DNA of 64,000 bases, taken from assembly GCA_900544135.1 (NCBI GenBank), contig UQTU01000001.1, forward strand, positions 186,001-250,000. Direction: 5' to 3'. The DNA comes from an uncultured Collinsella sp. (GTDB taxonomy: Bacteria; Actinomycetota; Coriobacteriia; Coriobacteriales; Coriobacteriaceae). The notes beneath the pieces were generated by a model. That model ran no database searches, was not told where the DNA came from, and worked only from the letters and a program-made list of their open reading frames with translations. The translations under genes and the position numbers were made by a program. Each line of letters starts with the position of its first letter. Positions within the stretch are counted from its first letter, which is position 1. Positions 8,600-17,235 of the stretch are shown one piece after another.

Positions 8600-9334
8600 C
8601 TATCTCCCCTCCGCCTTCAGCTTCAGCAGCAGGTCGCCCAGCTCGGGGCACTTGCTGGAAAGGCGCGTCTGAGCTCGCTCGCCCATCCCCCACCGTTGGC
8701 GGACTTCCTGGGCGCGCGGACTCACGTGATAGTCCCCCTCCATCATCTGCTTGAGCAGCTTAGCGGTCACGCGCGCATCGGCCAGGGCGCTGTGGGCGTG
8801 ACCCGTCGACTCGTCGAACTCGATGCCGAACCACGTTGCCGCGTCACTCAAAGAGACGCACCCGTGGCTGCCCACGTCCATGATCGAGGTATAAAACGCC
8901 TGCAGATCGGCCCAATCCGTAGGAAATGCGGAAAGATCGATATGCTTTGCCTGGCACTCGGTCAAAAGCTGTCGACGATCCGCCCCGCTCCAACAGACCA
9001 CCTGGGCGGAGTAGCGACCGATCCAATCGCTGAGCCTTTTGATCGCCACATAGAGCGGATCGGTCATCGCGGTATCCACAGCCGATATCCCTGTGAGCTC
9101 GCGGACGGGAAACGCAACGCCTTCGGTAAATTCCGTCTGCACAAACTGCGAGAACTCGCCCATAACGTTGCCGTGGTAATCGAGCTTGACGGCGCCGACC
9201 TCGATGATCTCATTGCGCAGTCCACGGCGCTGGCGCTGCTTTGGCACCGGCGCAAACTCAAAGTCCAGCACGATCTGGCGCGCAAAGTTCGTCGTATCGA
9301 TAGCCGAGATACACGGCGTCTTTTTGTCTGACAC
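8600..9334 (-). CDS. DEDDh-family 3'-5' exonuclease domain protein
   Basis: A 244-residue protein of the DnaQ-like exonuclease superfamily. ExoI motif VLDFEFAPV carries the Asp/Glu pair (about residues 23-25). ExoII is in the VVCWSGADRRQL region, and ExoIII is HSALADARVTAKL, giving the His and Asp of the DEDDh subtype. The length suits KapD/inhibitor-like stand-alone exonucleases acting on DNA or RNA 3' ends. The start is GTG at 9334 with AAAGG upstream. It is a single gene on the minus strand within the accessory island. It could participate in RNA trimming or repair; the substrate is unknown. Confidence 0.85.
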   Translation of the reverse strand: MSDKKTPCISAIDTTNFARQIVLDFEFAPVPKQRQRRGLRNEIIEVGAVKLDYHGNVMGEFSQFVQTEFTEGVAFPVRELTGISAVDTAMTDPLYVAIKRLSDWIGRYSAQVVCWSGADRRQLLTECQAKHIDLSAFPTDWADLQAFYTSIMDVGSHGCVSLSDAATWFGIEFDESTGHAHSALADARVTAKLLKQMMEGDYHVSPRAQEVRQRWGMGERAQTRLSSKCPELGDLLLKLKAEGR

Positions 9335-9461
9335 GGTGAGGGCCTTTCTCCGTCAACTGCCGCCTGTTTCACAGGCAGCTACATTGCCGTAAGGATAAGT
9401 GTCCGTGCGGACATGAAATCGCACAGTGCAGCTTTCCGGCATCTTTGCGTAAAGCCACACT

Positions 9462-9502
9462 TTGAGAGAATCACGTCACTGTTATTATCGAACATATATT
9501 CG
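9462..9502 (+). promoter_or_regulatory. Putative promoter with LexA-like SOS box
   Basis: CGAACATATATTCG at 9489-9502 is a 14-bp near-palindrome that matches the relaxed Gram-positive/actinobacterial LexA pattern GAAY-N4-RTTC and is one base off GAAC-N4-GTTC. It directly follows a possible promoter, TTGAGA at 9462-9467 and TATTAT at 9483-9488 (15-bp spacer, short), so a bound repressor would cover the start site. The next gene downstream is the 41-residue hydrophobic peptide at 9593. The LexA assignment is inferred from the motif alone; one such match could occur by chance. Confidence 0.45.
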
Positions 9503-9592
9503 TATTTATAGCAGTACTTTGATAGAATTGCAGTTGTTGACGGCAGTTCCATGTGCCGGGCAGCGCCCTCCATGCGACGGGAGGTGATGCCC

Positions 9593-9718
9593 ATGACCGA
9601 TCTGACTGATTTTGTGAAGCTCCTGACCGCTTTGGTCTCGCTCCTCACGGCGCTTATCGGACTTACCGAGGCACTCAAGCAGCGTACGAAGCATAAAAAG
9701 AGGGGTCGACGCCGCTAA
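9593..9718 (+). CDS. 41-residue hydrophobic cationic peptide, toxin-like
   Basis: The ATG at 9593 has a strong GGAGG (9580-9584) 8 nt upstream. The peptide has one hydrophobic helix (FVKLLTALVSLLTALIGL, about residues 7-24) followed by a very basic tail (KQRTKHKKRGRRR). This is the architecture of type I toxin peptides of the TisB, Ldr and Fst class, which insert in the inner membrane. A LexA-like box lies about 90 bp upstream, hairpins overlap and follow the stop codon, and a convergent promoter lies downstream (9787-9815). An in-frame ATG at 9587 is too close to the ribosome site. A phage holin-like fragment is the alternative reading. Toxicity is an inference. Confidence 0.6.
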   Translation: MTDLTDFVKLLTALVSLLTALIGLTEALKQRTKHKKRGRRR

Positions 9719-9779
9719 GGCGATGACCCCTTAATCCAAGCAACGGCGCTGCCCAGCTCTTCACTACTTGGGCTGCCGT
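9702..9779. terminator. Two hairpins at the 3' end of the small peptide gene
   Basis: The first hairpin overlaps the stop codon: GGGGTC (9702-9707) and CGCC (9710-9713) pair with GGCG (9719-9722) and GACCCC (9725-9730). The second pairs ACGGC (9743-9747) and GCCCA (9751-9755) with TGGGC (9769-9773) and GCCGT (9775-9779), followed by CGACTTTATTCT. Both arms would also fold in a transcript from the opposite strand, as expected for the shared region of a convergent toxin and antitoxin RNA pair. Confidence 0.55.
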
Positions 9780-9786
9780 CGACTTT

Positions 9787-9815
9787 ATTCTATCCGCGAG
9801 CATCTGGTTTACCAA
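9787..9815 (-). promoter_or_regulatory. Convergent minus-strand promoter facing the small peptide gene
   Basis: On the minus strand TTGGTA (9810-9815) is separated by 17 bp from TAGAAT (9787-9792). Transcription would start near 9780 and run antisense through the hairpins and into the 41-residue peptide gene. No minus-strand coding gene starts within 400 bp, so an antisense RNA is the simplest product. This placement matches antitoxin RNAs of convergent type I systems. Evidence is motif-based only. Confidence 0.45.
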
Positions 9816-9857
9816 ATGGATTTTCGGTAAAGGAAGCACGGCACGCCCGCAAAACCA

Positions 9858-10508
9858 CTACGCCCCAAGTGCCGCCATGGGGATCACCGCCACGCCGTCG
9901 TCGCGTGTGTAGGCAATGCTCCCCTTTCCAACCACGACCGCCAAAAACGCCGGCGCGGCATTCTGGGCGGCAGGATTGGAGAGCACTTTCCTCTCCAGCG
10001 CCTTGAGATTTCTCGCTCCATCGTCTGCTTTCGCATCACTCAGCTTGACCTCGATGGCTCCCCAGCGCCCGTTGTGCTCAACGATCAGATCGACCTCAAG
10101 GCCCTTCTCATCTCGGAAATAATGGACACTGTTGTCGACACCGCCGTAGGTGGAAAGGAACACGCGCACGTCGCGCAGAACGAGGTTCTCAAAGAGCATC
10201 CCCAACGTTTGTATATCGCCAAGCAGCCGCTCAGGGGTAGCCCCCAGCAACGCCGCCGCAAGTGACGGGTCACAGAAGTAGCGCTTGGGGCGCACGCGAA
10301 CGCGGGCCTTCGAGCGCATGGGCGGCTCCCATCCGCACAGGTCCTCGGTCAGCTTGAGCCTGTTGAAGAGGTCCAAGTACGCAGCGATGGTCCTCTCGTC
10401 GGGGCCCGCCTCACCGTACGAGGCGTCCTTTATGAGCGTCTTGTACGTGACAGCCTGGCTCTCGTTCATGGCAAGAGCTCGCAAAAGGCCGTGTGCAAGC
10501 TCGGGCGA
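9858..10508 (-). pseudogene. Truncated AAA_14/DUF4143-type ATPase, C-terminal part only
   Basis: The frame carries the C-terminal DUF4143 region of the COG1373 ATPase family: a winged-helix-like segment (ESQAVTYKTLIKDA, then RTIAAYLDLFNRLKLTEDL) and the nuclease-like part with FENLVLRDVRVFL, VHYFRDEKGLEVDLIVE and WGAIEVKLSD. Full members are about 400 residues and start with a P-loop AAA domain, which is absent. Family-like sequence (PELAHGLLRALAMNES) continues upstream of the first TTG start to a stop at 10509-10511, exactly where the 23-bp tandem repeats begin. The gene therefore appears truncated at the repeat border. Translation from TTG 10484 would give 208 residues, but no function is expected. 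Confidence 0.75.
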
Positions 10509-10623
10509 TCATGCGATATACGAAATTACGCCATTCTCAATGCGGATTTTACGCTACTTCCAATGTAGTTTTTACGCCGTTGCGGATGTAGTTTTTACGC
10601 TATGTTCATTGAAGGTTTTACGC
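10509..10623 (+). repeat. Five-copy tandem repeat, 23-bp period
   Basis: TTACGC occurs at 10526, 10549, 10572, 10595 and 10618, exactly 23 bp apart, each at the end of a 23-bp unit. Units 3 and 4 share ATGTAGTTTTTACGC or GATGTAGTTTTTACGC; the outer units are more diverged. The first unit abuts the truncation point of the ATPase fragment. The remainder of the intergenic space up to 10707 shows nothing else. Possible readings are iterated regulator sites, the relic of a tandem duplication, or a recombination scar. Confidence 0.8.
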
Positions 10624-10707
10624 TTGGCATCCTTAGCGCGACGCTCGCTCAACCCCTGACCACCGGATTGCCCGAATTCCGGGATGCTGCCTCCGCTCCA
10701 AACAAAA

Positions 10708-10735
10708 GGCCCCGGCTCGCGATGGAGCCGGGGCC
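10708..10735. terminator. Intrinsic terminator after the molybdenum hydroxylase gene
   Basis: A perfect 11-bp stem, GGCCCCGGCTC (10708-10718) and GAGCCGGGGCC (10725-10735), with a 6-nt loop. On the minus strand it is followed by TTTTGTTTGG, so it terminates the purine operon. On the plus strand only CCAAAAG follows. Confidence 0.85.
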
Positions 10736-10804
10736 AAAAGCGCAGCATATGCAGTTGATGTTGAGCGCGAACAGCTCGTCAGCGATGGCCGTCCGCGCTC
10801 TACT

Positions 10805-13582
10805 CTACCCGCGGTGACGAGCGCGGCTGTACGGCGTATCCACCATGGGCAGATCCGGACGCAGCTTGCCGTCGAATGCGTGGTAGGCGTTCTGCACGGC
10901 GGGCGCCGTGGGGATCGTTGCGATCTCGCCGATGCCCTTACCGCCGTATGCCACGGGCAACAGCTCGTCCTTCTCCACGTAAATGGCGTGGATATCCGGA
11001 ATCTCGGGCGCACGGAACAGCCCGAGCGTGCCGTACCTTGCCTGGGGTACGCAGTCCTTGAGCGGCCAGTCCTCGGTAAGCGCATAGCCCATACCCATGA
11101 GCACGCCGCCTTCGATCTGGCCCTGGATGGAGATGGGGTTGACCACCTTGCCGGAATCGTGCGCGGCATAGACCTCGCTCACGCGGCCGTCATCGTCCAG
11201 AATGACCACATGCGTGGCAAAGCCGTAGCAGATGTGGCTCTTGGGGTTGGGAACGTCGGCGCCCAGTTTGTCGGTCGGCTCCAGATACACGTAGCCAAAC
11301 TCGCATCCCTCGAGCGCCTTGATGGCAGCCGCAGGATCCTGAGGATGCATACCCTGGCCGGCGACGAGCTCCTGCGTGTGCAGCTGATAGGCGCGACCGT
11401 CGTCATACTCGATCTTGACGCCGTCGCCATGCGCGCTCACGGGAGTATCGGGTGCGGGCTTGCCGGCCTCGATGTCAAGCATGGCATCGCGCAGCAGGAA
11501 GGCGGCACCGCGCACGGCCTCGCCGGTCACGACCGTCTGACGCGAGCCAGACGTGGTGCCGGAGTCGGGAGCATTCTCGGTGGAGCACTCGCCGTTGGCG
11601 ATGCAGCGAAGCGGCAGACCGCAGGCCTCGGCAACGTCCTGCAAAAAGACGGTGTTGCAGCCCTGGCCGATGTCGGACGTGGCGGCATAGACCACGGCCA
11701 CGCCGTTCTCGATGCGAATCTTGCAGCGGCCGGCATCGGGCAGGCCCACGCCCACGCCGGCGTTCTTCATGGCGCAGGCGATGCCGGCGTGGCCGGGATG
11801 CGCATAGTAGGCATCCTTGACCTCGAGCAGTGTCTCCTTAAGCGCCGTGGAGCAGTCGGCAATCTGGCCGTTGGGCAGAACCTCGCCCGGCTCGATGGCG
11901 TTGCGGTAGCGAATCTCCCACGGATCCAAACCGACCTTTTCGGCCAGCAGGTCGATCAGGCTCTCGAGCGCAAACTCGGACTGGCAAACGCCAAAGCCGC
12001 GGTACGCACCGGCGGGCGGGTTGTTGGTGTAGTAGCCAAAGCCGCGAATGTCGGTGTTCTGGTACTTGTAGGGGCCGACGGCATGCGTGCAGGCGCGCTC
12101 GAGCACCGGGCCGCACAGCGACGCGTAGGCGCCGGTATCAAAGTTGATCTCGCAGTCCAGGCCGGTAAAGTTGCCCTCGGCGTCGCAGCCCAGTGTAAAG
12201 GTGCCGTCCATGGCGTGGCGCTTGGGATGGAAAGCGAGCGACTCGGCACGCGTGAGCTTGCACTTCACAGGACGCTGGAACTTATATGCGGCGAGCGCAG
12301 CCAGGTGCTGGACCGAAACGTCCTCCTTACCGCCAAAGCCGCCACCCACGAGCATGGTCTCGACGACCACGCGCTCGGGCTCGTTGTCCCAGCCAAACAT
12401 GTGGGCGCACTCTTTGCGCGTGTCGTAAGCACCCTGGTCGGTCGACTGCACCTTGACGCCGTTCTTGTACGGGAAGGCAACGGCGCACTCGGGCTCCAAG
12501 AAGGCATGCTCGGTAAAGGGCGTGGTAAAGCGCTGCGTCACGGTGAACGCGCTCTCTGCCAGCGCCTTGGCGGCGTCGCCGCGCGTCACGTGACGGCTCT
12601 GGCACACGTTGTCCTTGAGCTCCACCGTGTTGCCGAAGGCAAAGAAGCTGTCGTGCAGGCGCGGGGCGTCAGCAGCCCTGGCCTCGACAATGTTACGCAC
12701 GGGCTCCAGCGGCTCGTAATCGATCTTTACGAGCTTCTTAGCCTTCTCGAGCGTCGCTTCGTCCTCGGCGACCACCAGCACGATGGCATCGCCCACGCAG
12801 CGGGTGATATCGCCCTGGGCGATCATGACGTCCCAGTCCTGGATAAGGTGGCCGACTTGGTTGACCGGCACGTCCTCGGCGCGCAGGATGCCCACCACGC
12901 CGGGCAGGGCCTCGGCCTTGGAAGTGTCGATGGAGAGCACGCGGGCGCGCGGATACTTGGAGCGCACGGCGCTGGCGTAGGTCAGACCCGGCTGATCGAG
13001 CTCGTCGATGTCGTCGGGATACTTGCCCTCGCCGAGCACCTTCTTGCGCACGTCGATACGAAAGGCGCGCTTGCCTACGCCGTAGTTGTCGCCGCGCTCC
13101 AGATCCTCGTCGATCTGCTTTTCGCCGCGGAGCACCGCAGCGGCCAGCGAAATGCCCTCGATAATCTTCTTGTAGCCGGTGCAGCGGCAGACGTTGCCGC
13201 GGATGGCGTACTTGATCTGCTCCTCGGTGGGCTCGGGGTCCTCGGCGATGAGCGCCGCACCCGCCATGACCATGCCGGGGATGCAAAAACCGCACTGCAC
13301 GGCGCCCACGGCACCAAAGGCGTACACAAAGGCCTCGCGCACGTCCTGGGGCAGGCCCTCGACGGTCACGATGTTGCGGCCGGCGGCAAGAGCGGTGGTC
13401 AGTACGCATGCCTTGACGGCCGCACCGTCCACATGGATGGTGCAGGTACCGCAGGCGCCCTCGGAGCAGCCGTCCTTAGCGGAATGGATGTGCAGGTCGT
13501 CGCGCAAGTAGCGGAGCAGCGGCTTGTTCTGAGTCGTCGTGCGCTCGACGCCGTTAACGGTAAAAGTGAATTCCTGTGCCAT
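10805..13582 (-). CDS. Xanthine dehydrogenase-type molybdenum hydroxylase, fused Fe-S and Mo subunits
   Basis: A 925-residue protein of the selenium-dependent xanthine dehydrogenase type. Residues 1-75 form a plant-type [2Fe-2S] ferredoxin with CSEGACGTC. Residues about 80-160 hold the second [2Fe-2S] domain with CGFCIPGM and CRCTGY. The rest (about 175-925) is the molybdopterin-binding hydroxylase, with GGGFGGKED and GAYRGFG motifs and the C-terminal GKGIGE active-site loop. It lacks the FAD subunit domain, so electrons probably pass to the neighbouring polyferredoxin or YgfK, which is inferred from context. It follows the ferredoxin gene by 12 nt in a probable operon. Xanthine or urate interconversion is the expected reaction. 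Confidence 0.92.
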   Translation of the reverse strand: MAQEFTFTVNGVERTTTQNKPLLRYLRDDLHIHSAKDGCSEGACGTCTIHVDGAAVKACVLTTALAAGRNIVTVEGLPQDVREAFVYAFGAVGAVQCGFCIPGMVMAGAALIAEDPEPTEEQIKYAIRGNVCRCTGYKKIIEGISLAAAVLRGEKQIDEDLERGDNYGVGKRAFRIDVRKKVLGEGKYPDDIDELDQPGLTYASAVRSKYPRARVLSIDTSKAEALPGVVGILRAEDVPVNQVGHLIQDWDVMIAQGDITRCVGDAIVLVVAEDEATLEKAKKLVKIDYEPLEPVRNIVEARAADAPRLHDSFFAFGNTVELKDNVCQSRHVTRGDAAKALAESAFTVTQRFTTPFTEHAFLEPECAVAFPYKNGVKVQSTDQGAYDTRKECAHMFGWDNEPERVVVETMLVGGGFGGKEDVSVQHLAALAAYKFQRPVKCKLTRAESLAFHPKRHAMDGTFTLGCDAEGNFTGLDCEINFDTGAYASLCGPVLERACTHAVGPYKYQNTDIRGFGYYTNNPPAGAYRGFGVCQSEFALESLIDLLAEKVGLDPWEIRYRNAIEPGEVLPNGQIADCSTALKETLLEVKDAYYAHPGHAGIACAMKNAGVGVGLPDAGRCKIRIENGVAVVYAATSDIGQGCNTVFLQDVAEACGLPLRCIANGECSTENAPDSGTTSGSRQTVVTGEAVRGAAFLLRDAMLDIEAGKPAPDTPVSAHGDGVKIEYDDGRAYQLHTQELVAGQGMHPQDPAAAIKALEGCEFGYVYLEPTDKLGADVPNPKSHICYGFATHVVILDDDGRVSEVYAAHDSGKVVNPISIQGQIEGGVLMGMGYALTEDWPLKDCVPQARYGTLGLFRAPEIPDIHAIYVEKDELLPVAYGGKGIGEIATIPTAPAVQNAYHAFDGKLRPDLPMVDTPYSRARHRG

Positions 13583-13594
13583 GGTGATTCCCTT

Positions 13595-14074
13595 CTACAC
13601 GCCGGCGGCGATGCCGGTGCGGTCGTGGATGGCGCCATGCGGGCAGACGACAGCGCACATGCCACACGACAGGCAGTCCGCGCCGTCGATATGGGCGCAG
13701 TTGTCCTCGATGCGGATAGCGCCGGCAGGGCACTTTTTAGCGCACATGCCGCAACCGATGCAGCTCGTGTCGCAGATCTTGCGCGCAATGGCGCCCTTGT
13801 CGGTGTTGTTACAGCGCACCAGGATGTTCTGGTAGCCGGGAACGAAGGCAATCACGCGCTGTGGACACGCCATGCCGCACAGGCCACAGCCCGTGCACTT
13901 GGAGCGATCCACGCGGGCGATGCCATCGACCAGCGCAATGGCACCGTGGGGACAGGCCGTGACACAGGCGCCACAGCCAATGCAGCCTTCGCTGCAGCGG
14001 GCGTCGCCACCTGCGGAGGCGCAACCGCTTCCGCAGGCAACGTAGGCCACGTTATGTTGAATGGATTTGGCCAT
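13595..14074 (-). CDS. Polyferredoxin with four [4Fe-4S] motifs
   Basis: A 159-residue iron-sulfur protein with four CxxCxxCxxxCP motifs: CIGCGACVTACP, CTGCGLCGMACP, CIGCGMCAKKCP and CLSCGMCAVVCP. An extra Cys-rich N-terminus (CGSGCASAGG) is also present. It is placed 11 nt after ygfK and 12 nt before the molybdenum hydroxylase, so it most likely carries electrons between them in the cytoplasm. The domain order resembles the ferredoxin part of RnfB-like proteins, but no membrane segment is present. Confidence 0.88.
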   Translation of the reverse strand: MAKSIQHNVAYVACGSGCASAGGDARCSEGCIGCGACVTACPHGAIALVDGIARVDRSKCTGCGLCGMACPQRVIAFVPGYQNILVRCNNTDKGAIARKICDTSCIGCGMCAKKCPAGAIRIEDNCAHIDGADCLSCGMCAVVCPHGAIHDRTGIAAGV

Positions 14075-14085
14075 AAGAGACTCGC

Positions 14086-17085
14086 CTATTTCTTAAGGAG
14101 ATACGGATAGCTGTCGCGCACGGCCTTGATGGTCAGGCGGACGGCCTCGGGCAGACCGGTGTTGACGGCATCGACCGAGACGGTGCGGACCGTGCCGGCG
14201 ACGCGGACTTTAAAGTGGTCCTCGTCCACAGCAAGGAAGCCCTCGTTCTCGGAGTTCTCCATGTCCTGATCGCTCCAGAACAGGGTGAGCTTGTCCTTGT
14301 AGGGACGACCCTCCTGGTAGGGGCAGAACACGGCGCAGTTGCCGCACTCGTTGCACATGCCGTCGACATGGACGACCTGATGCTTGGCCAGGCCCGGCAC
14401 CTTAATTGCCACGTTGGCGCGGTTGGGGCACACGTCGCAGCAGACCTCGCACACCGAGCCGCAGCCCAGGCAGCGGGTCTTGGTGCAATTGCGCTTGTCA
14501 CGGCATAGCGACCCCTTGCGCTCGTAGCAGGTGTCCTCGCGGCCGGCCTGCTCGTTGCAGTCGACGTACTTGTTAAAGTCCACGCCGGCGATGGCGCGGG
14601 CGACTTCGGCGGCGTCGGCAATAGCCTCGACCACGGTGGCAGGACCGCGACGGCAGTCACCGGCAGCCCAAACGCCCTCGACGCCGGTGGAGGTGGCGGC
14701 AAGGCGGCCGCGACGGTCGTGCTCGACGCCCGCGGCGTCGTACAGGCTGGCATCGATGCCCTCGCCCACGGCGCAAATCACCGTGGTGGCGGGAAGCTCG
14801 ACGGTCTCGCCCGTGGCGATGGGGCTGCGACGGCCGCTTGCATCCGGCTCGCCAAGTTCCATGACGTCGCAGGTCAGCACGGCGCCGTTGAGCGCCTTGG
14901 GCGCCAGCAGCTCGCAGAACTCAACGCCGTCGGCAAGAGCAAGATCGAGCTCTTCCTCGTCGGCGGGCATCTGCTTCTTGGTGCGGCGATACACTAGGCG
15001 CACGTTCTTCACGCCAGCAAGGCGCTTGGCCACGCGGGCCGCGTCCATGGCGGTGTTGCCGGCGCCAATGACCACGACGTCCTCGCCCAGCTCGAGCTTC
15101 TCGCCCTTCTTGGCGGCCTCGAGGAACTCCAGCACGTCGAACTCGGCACCCTCGCCCAAGCCCGCAGAGCCGGGCATCCAGGCACCAGTGGCCACGACTA
15201 CGTCGGTAAAGCCCTGGGCCTTGAGCTCGTCAATGGACTCCACGCGGGCGTTGAGCTGCACCTTGGCGCCAAAGGCCAGACAGAGCTCGGCATCGTGGGA
15301 GATATCGTCGCTCGCGATACGGAACTCGGGGATCACGTGACGGACCACGCCGCCGAGAGAGTCGCGGGCCTCGAAGATAGTAACGGGCACGCCGGCGCGC
15401 GTCAGGAAGAACGCCGTCGCCAGGCCGGCCGGGCCGCCGCCGATAACGGCAACGTTGCGCTCGCCGTCGTTGGCGATGGCCTGGGCGCGCAGCTTGGGCA
15501 GCACGGCGGTCATGGCCTCGCGGGCGGCCTTGAGCTTGCTGGCGCGAATCTGGGCGCCCTCGGGCTCGTAGAATGCACGCTCGCAGGCACGGCCGCAGGG
15601 ATGCGGGCAGATGGTACCGGTAATGAACGGCAGGGCGTTGCGCTCGATGATGATGTTGAGCGCGTCCTCGTAGCGGCCCTCGTCAACAGCCGCCAGATAG
15701 GCAGGGATATCCTGCTGGATGGGGCAGCTCGTACGGCACGGCGTGGTAAAGCAGTCGGAAAGCGGGCTCTTGCCAGCGACCTTGCGGTCGGGCAGCGGAC
15801 GCAGCGGCTTCTTGTAGAGCGGGTTGGTGAGTGAGTCGGTCTGGATCGCGGTCACGGCCTCGAGAGAGACGCCCGCGAACGGCTTGCCGTCCAGATCGGT
15901 AAACTCGCCGGCCATCTGGCTAAAGCGCTCGTAGCCACCGGGCTTGAGCACGTCGGTCGCCAGGGTGACGGGCCAAATACCGGCATCATACAGGGCGCGG
16001 ATGTTGTAGACCGTGGCACCACCGGAGTAGCTGATGCGCAGCTTGCCGTCAAACTGCTCGGTAATGCGGCGGGCGGCCTCGATGGTCAGTGAGAACAGCG
16101 AACGGCCGGACATGTACATCTCGGTGGAAGGCAGCTCGTTCCTCGTCACGTCGACGGGGAACGTGTTGGTCAGCTTGACGCCAAACTCCAGGCCGCGCTC
16201 GGCGCACAGGGCAATCAGGCGCTCGAACATGGGCACGGCGTCGGCCCACTGCAGGTCCTCGCGGAAGTGCATATCATCAAAGACGATGTAGTCAAAGCCC
16301 AGCTCGTTCAGACGCTGGCGGGCAAACTCATAGCCCAGCAGCGTGGGGTTGCACTTGATGTAGGTGTTGAGGCCCTTCTCGGTGATGAGGTAGGTCGCGA
16401 TGCGCTCGATCTCGGCGGGCGGGCAGCCATGCAGCGTGGACTCGGTGATGGAGTTGGAGACGCGTGCCGGGATGGACTCGACAAACGCGGCGTCGACATG
16501 CTCAAACTTGTCCAGGTTGGCGAGTGCCCAGGCACGGCACTCGTTCCAGACGTCGGAGCCGCTGGCATCCTTCATGCCCTCGATGTAGGCGTCGACCTTG
16601 GGGCTCTTAATGCCCTCCAGGTCATAGCCCACCGACATGTTGAAGACAAAGCCGTCCGGGCTGCCCAGACCGTACTCGCGAGCGATCAGGTGGCAGGCAA
16701 ACCATGCCTTCACGTACTCGGCAAAGGCCTGCGGAACCTCGAGCTCGGTAGACCATTCGCAGTTGTAGCACTCGTCCTGAGCCACGATGCAGGGCTTGTT
16801 GACGCACTTGGAGAGCTCCTCGCCGTCCATAACCTGGACGGTCTTGAGCTCAAAGAAGCGAGAACCGGCCACATAAGAGGCCACGATGTTCTGGGCCAGC
16901 TGCGTATTGGGACCGGCAGCCGGGCCAAACGGAGTCTCGATGCGCTCGTCAAAAATGGGAAGCGCACCCTCCTGGTTGGTCGCGACCATCTTACGCACGC
17001 CAAAGATGGCGTCCTGGGTCTTGTGCTCCTCGATGATCCAGTTCATCAGCTGCGAAAACGGGATCGGCCTCATGATGTCGCTCAT
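14086..17085 (-). CDS. ygfK: YgfK-type putative selenate/purine-linked oxidoreductase
   Basis: This 999-residue flavo-iron-sulfur protein is of the YgfK family, annotated as a putative selenate reductase subunit and required for anaerobic purine use in E. coli-type clusters. The N-terminal 400 residues resemble a TIM-barrel dehydrogenase. The middle has a GltD-like module with two dinucleotide folds (VAVIGGGPAGLATAF near 560 and VVVIGAGNTAMDAA near 690). The C-terminus holds Cys clusters CLGCGSVCEVCCDVCP and CNECGNCAVFCP. The start is ATG 17085 (MSDIMRPIPF) with AGGAG upstream; an earlier in-frame start adds unrelated Arg-rich residues. It is probably the electron-transfer hub for the adjacent hydroxylase. 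Confidence 0.92.
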   Translation of the reverse strand: MSDIMRPIPFSQLMNWIIEEHKTQDAIFGVRKMVATNQEGALPIFDERIETPFGPAAGPNTQLAQNIVASYVAGSRFFELKTVQVMDGEELSKCVNKPCIVAQDECYNCEWSTELEVPQAFAEYVKAWFACHLIAREYGLGSPDGFVFNMSVGYDLEGIKSPKVDAYIEGMKDASGSDVWNECRAWALANLDKFEHVDAAFVESIPARVSNSITESTLHGCPPAEIERIATYLITEKGLNTYIKCNPTLLGYEFARQRLNELGFDYIVFDDMHFREDLQWADAVPMFERLIALCAERGLEFGVKLTNTFPVDVTRNELPSTEMYMSGRSLFSLTIEAARRITEQFDGKLRISYSGGATVYNIRALYDAGIWPVTLATDVLKPGGYERFSQMAGEFTDLDGKPFAGVSLEAVTAIQTDSLTNPLYKKPLRPLPDRKVAGKSPLSDCFTTPCRTSCPIQQDIPAYLAAVDEGRYEDALNIIIERNALPFITGTICPHPCGRACERAFYEPEGAQIRASKLKAAREAMTAVLPKLRAQAIANDGERNVAVIGGGPAGLATAFFLTRAGVPVTIFEARDSLGGVVRHVIPEFRIASDDISHDAELCLAFGAKVQLNARVESIDELKAQGFTDVVVATGAWMPGSAGLGEGAEFDVLEFLEAAKKGEKLELGEDVVVIGAGNTAMDAARVAKRLAGVKNVRLVYRRTKKQMPADEEELDLALADGVEFCELLAPKALNGAVLTCDVMELGEPDASGRRSPIATGETVELPATTVICAVGEGIDASLYDAAGVEHDRRGRLAATSTGVEGVWAAGDCRRGPATVVEAIADAAEVARAIAGVDFNKYVDCNEQAGREDTCYERKGSLCRDKRNCTKTRCLGCGSVCEVCCDVCPNRANVAIKVPGLAKHQVVHVDGMCNECGNCAVFCPYQEGRPYKDKLTLFWSDQDMENSENEGFLAVDEDHFKVRVAGTVRTVSVDAVNTGLPEAVRLTIKAVRDSYPYLLKK

Positions 17086-17235
17086 AGTGAGCTCCTCTCT
17101 GTAACGCCCGGCGAGACCGCGCGGCGGGCGCAAATACGGTGTAGCGCTAGCACAGCGCCGGCGACCCCGCGGAGGCCGCCTATGCGCGCGTCGGATGCGG
17201 CGAAACATCCGACGCGCGCGAATCTCCAATTGGAA

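Noticed and set aside
10509..10623. The 23-bp array considered as a CRISPR array
   Set aside because: Units are directly contiguous without unique spacers, the repeat is too short and diverged, and no cas genes are present.
10814..14110. A long plus-strand frame across the molybdenum hydroxylase and ferredoxin genes
   Set aside because: It is low-complexity Ala/Gly/Val/His-rich sequence typical of antisense frames; the minus-strand genes have clear cofactor motifs.
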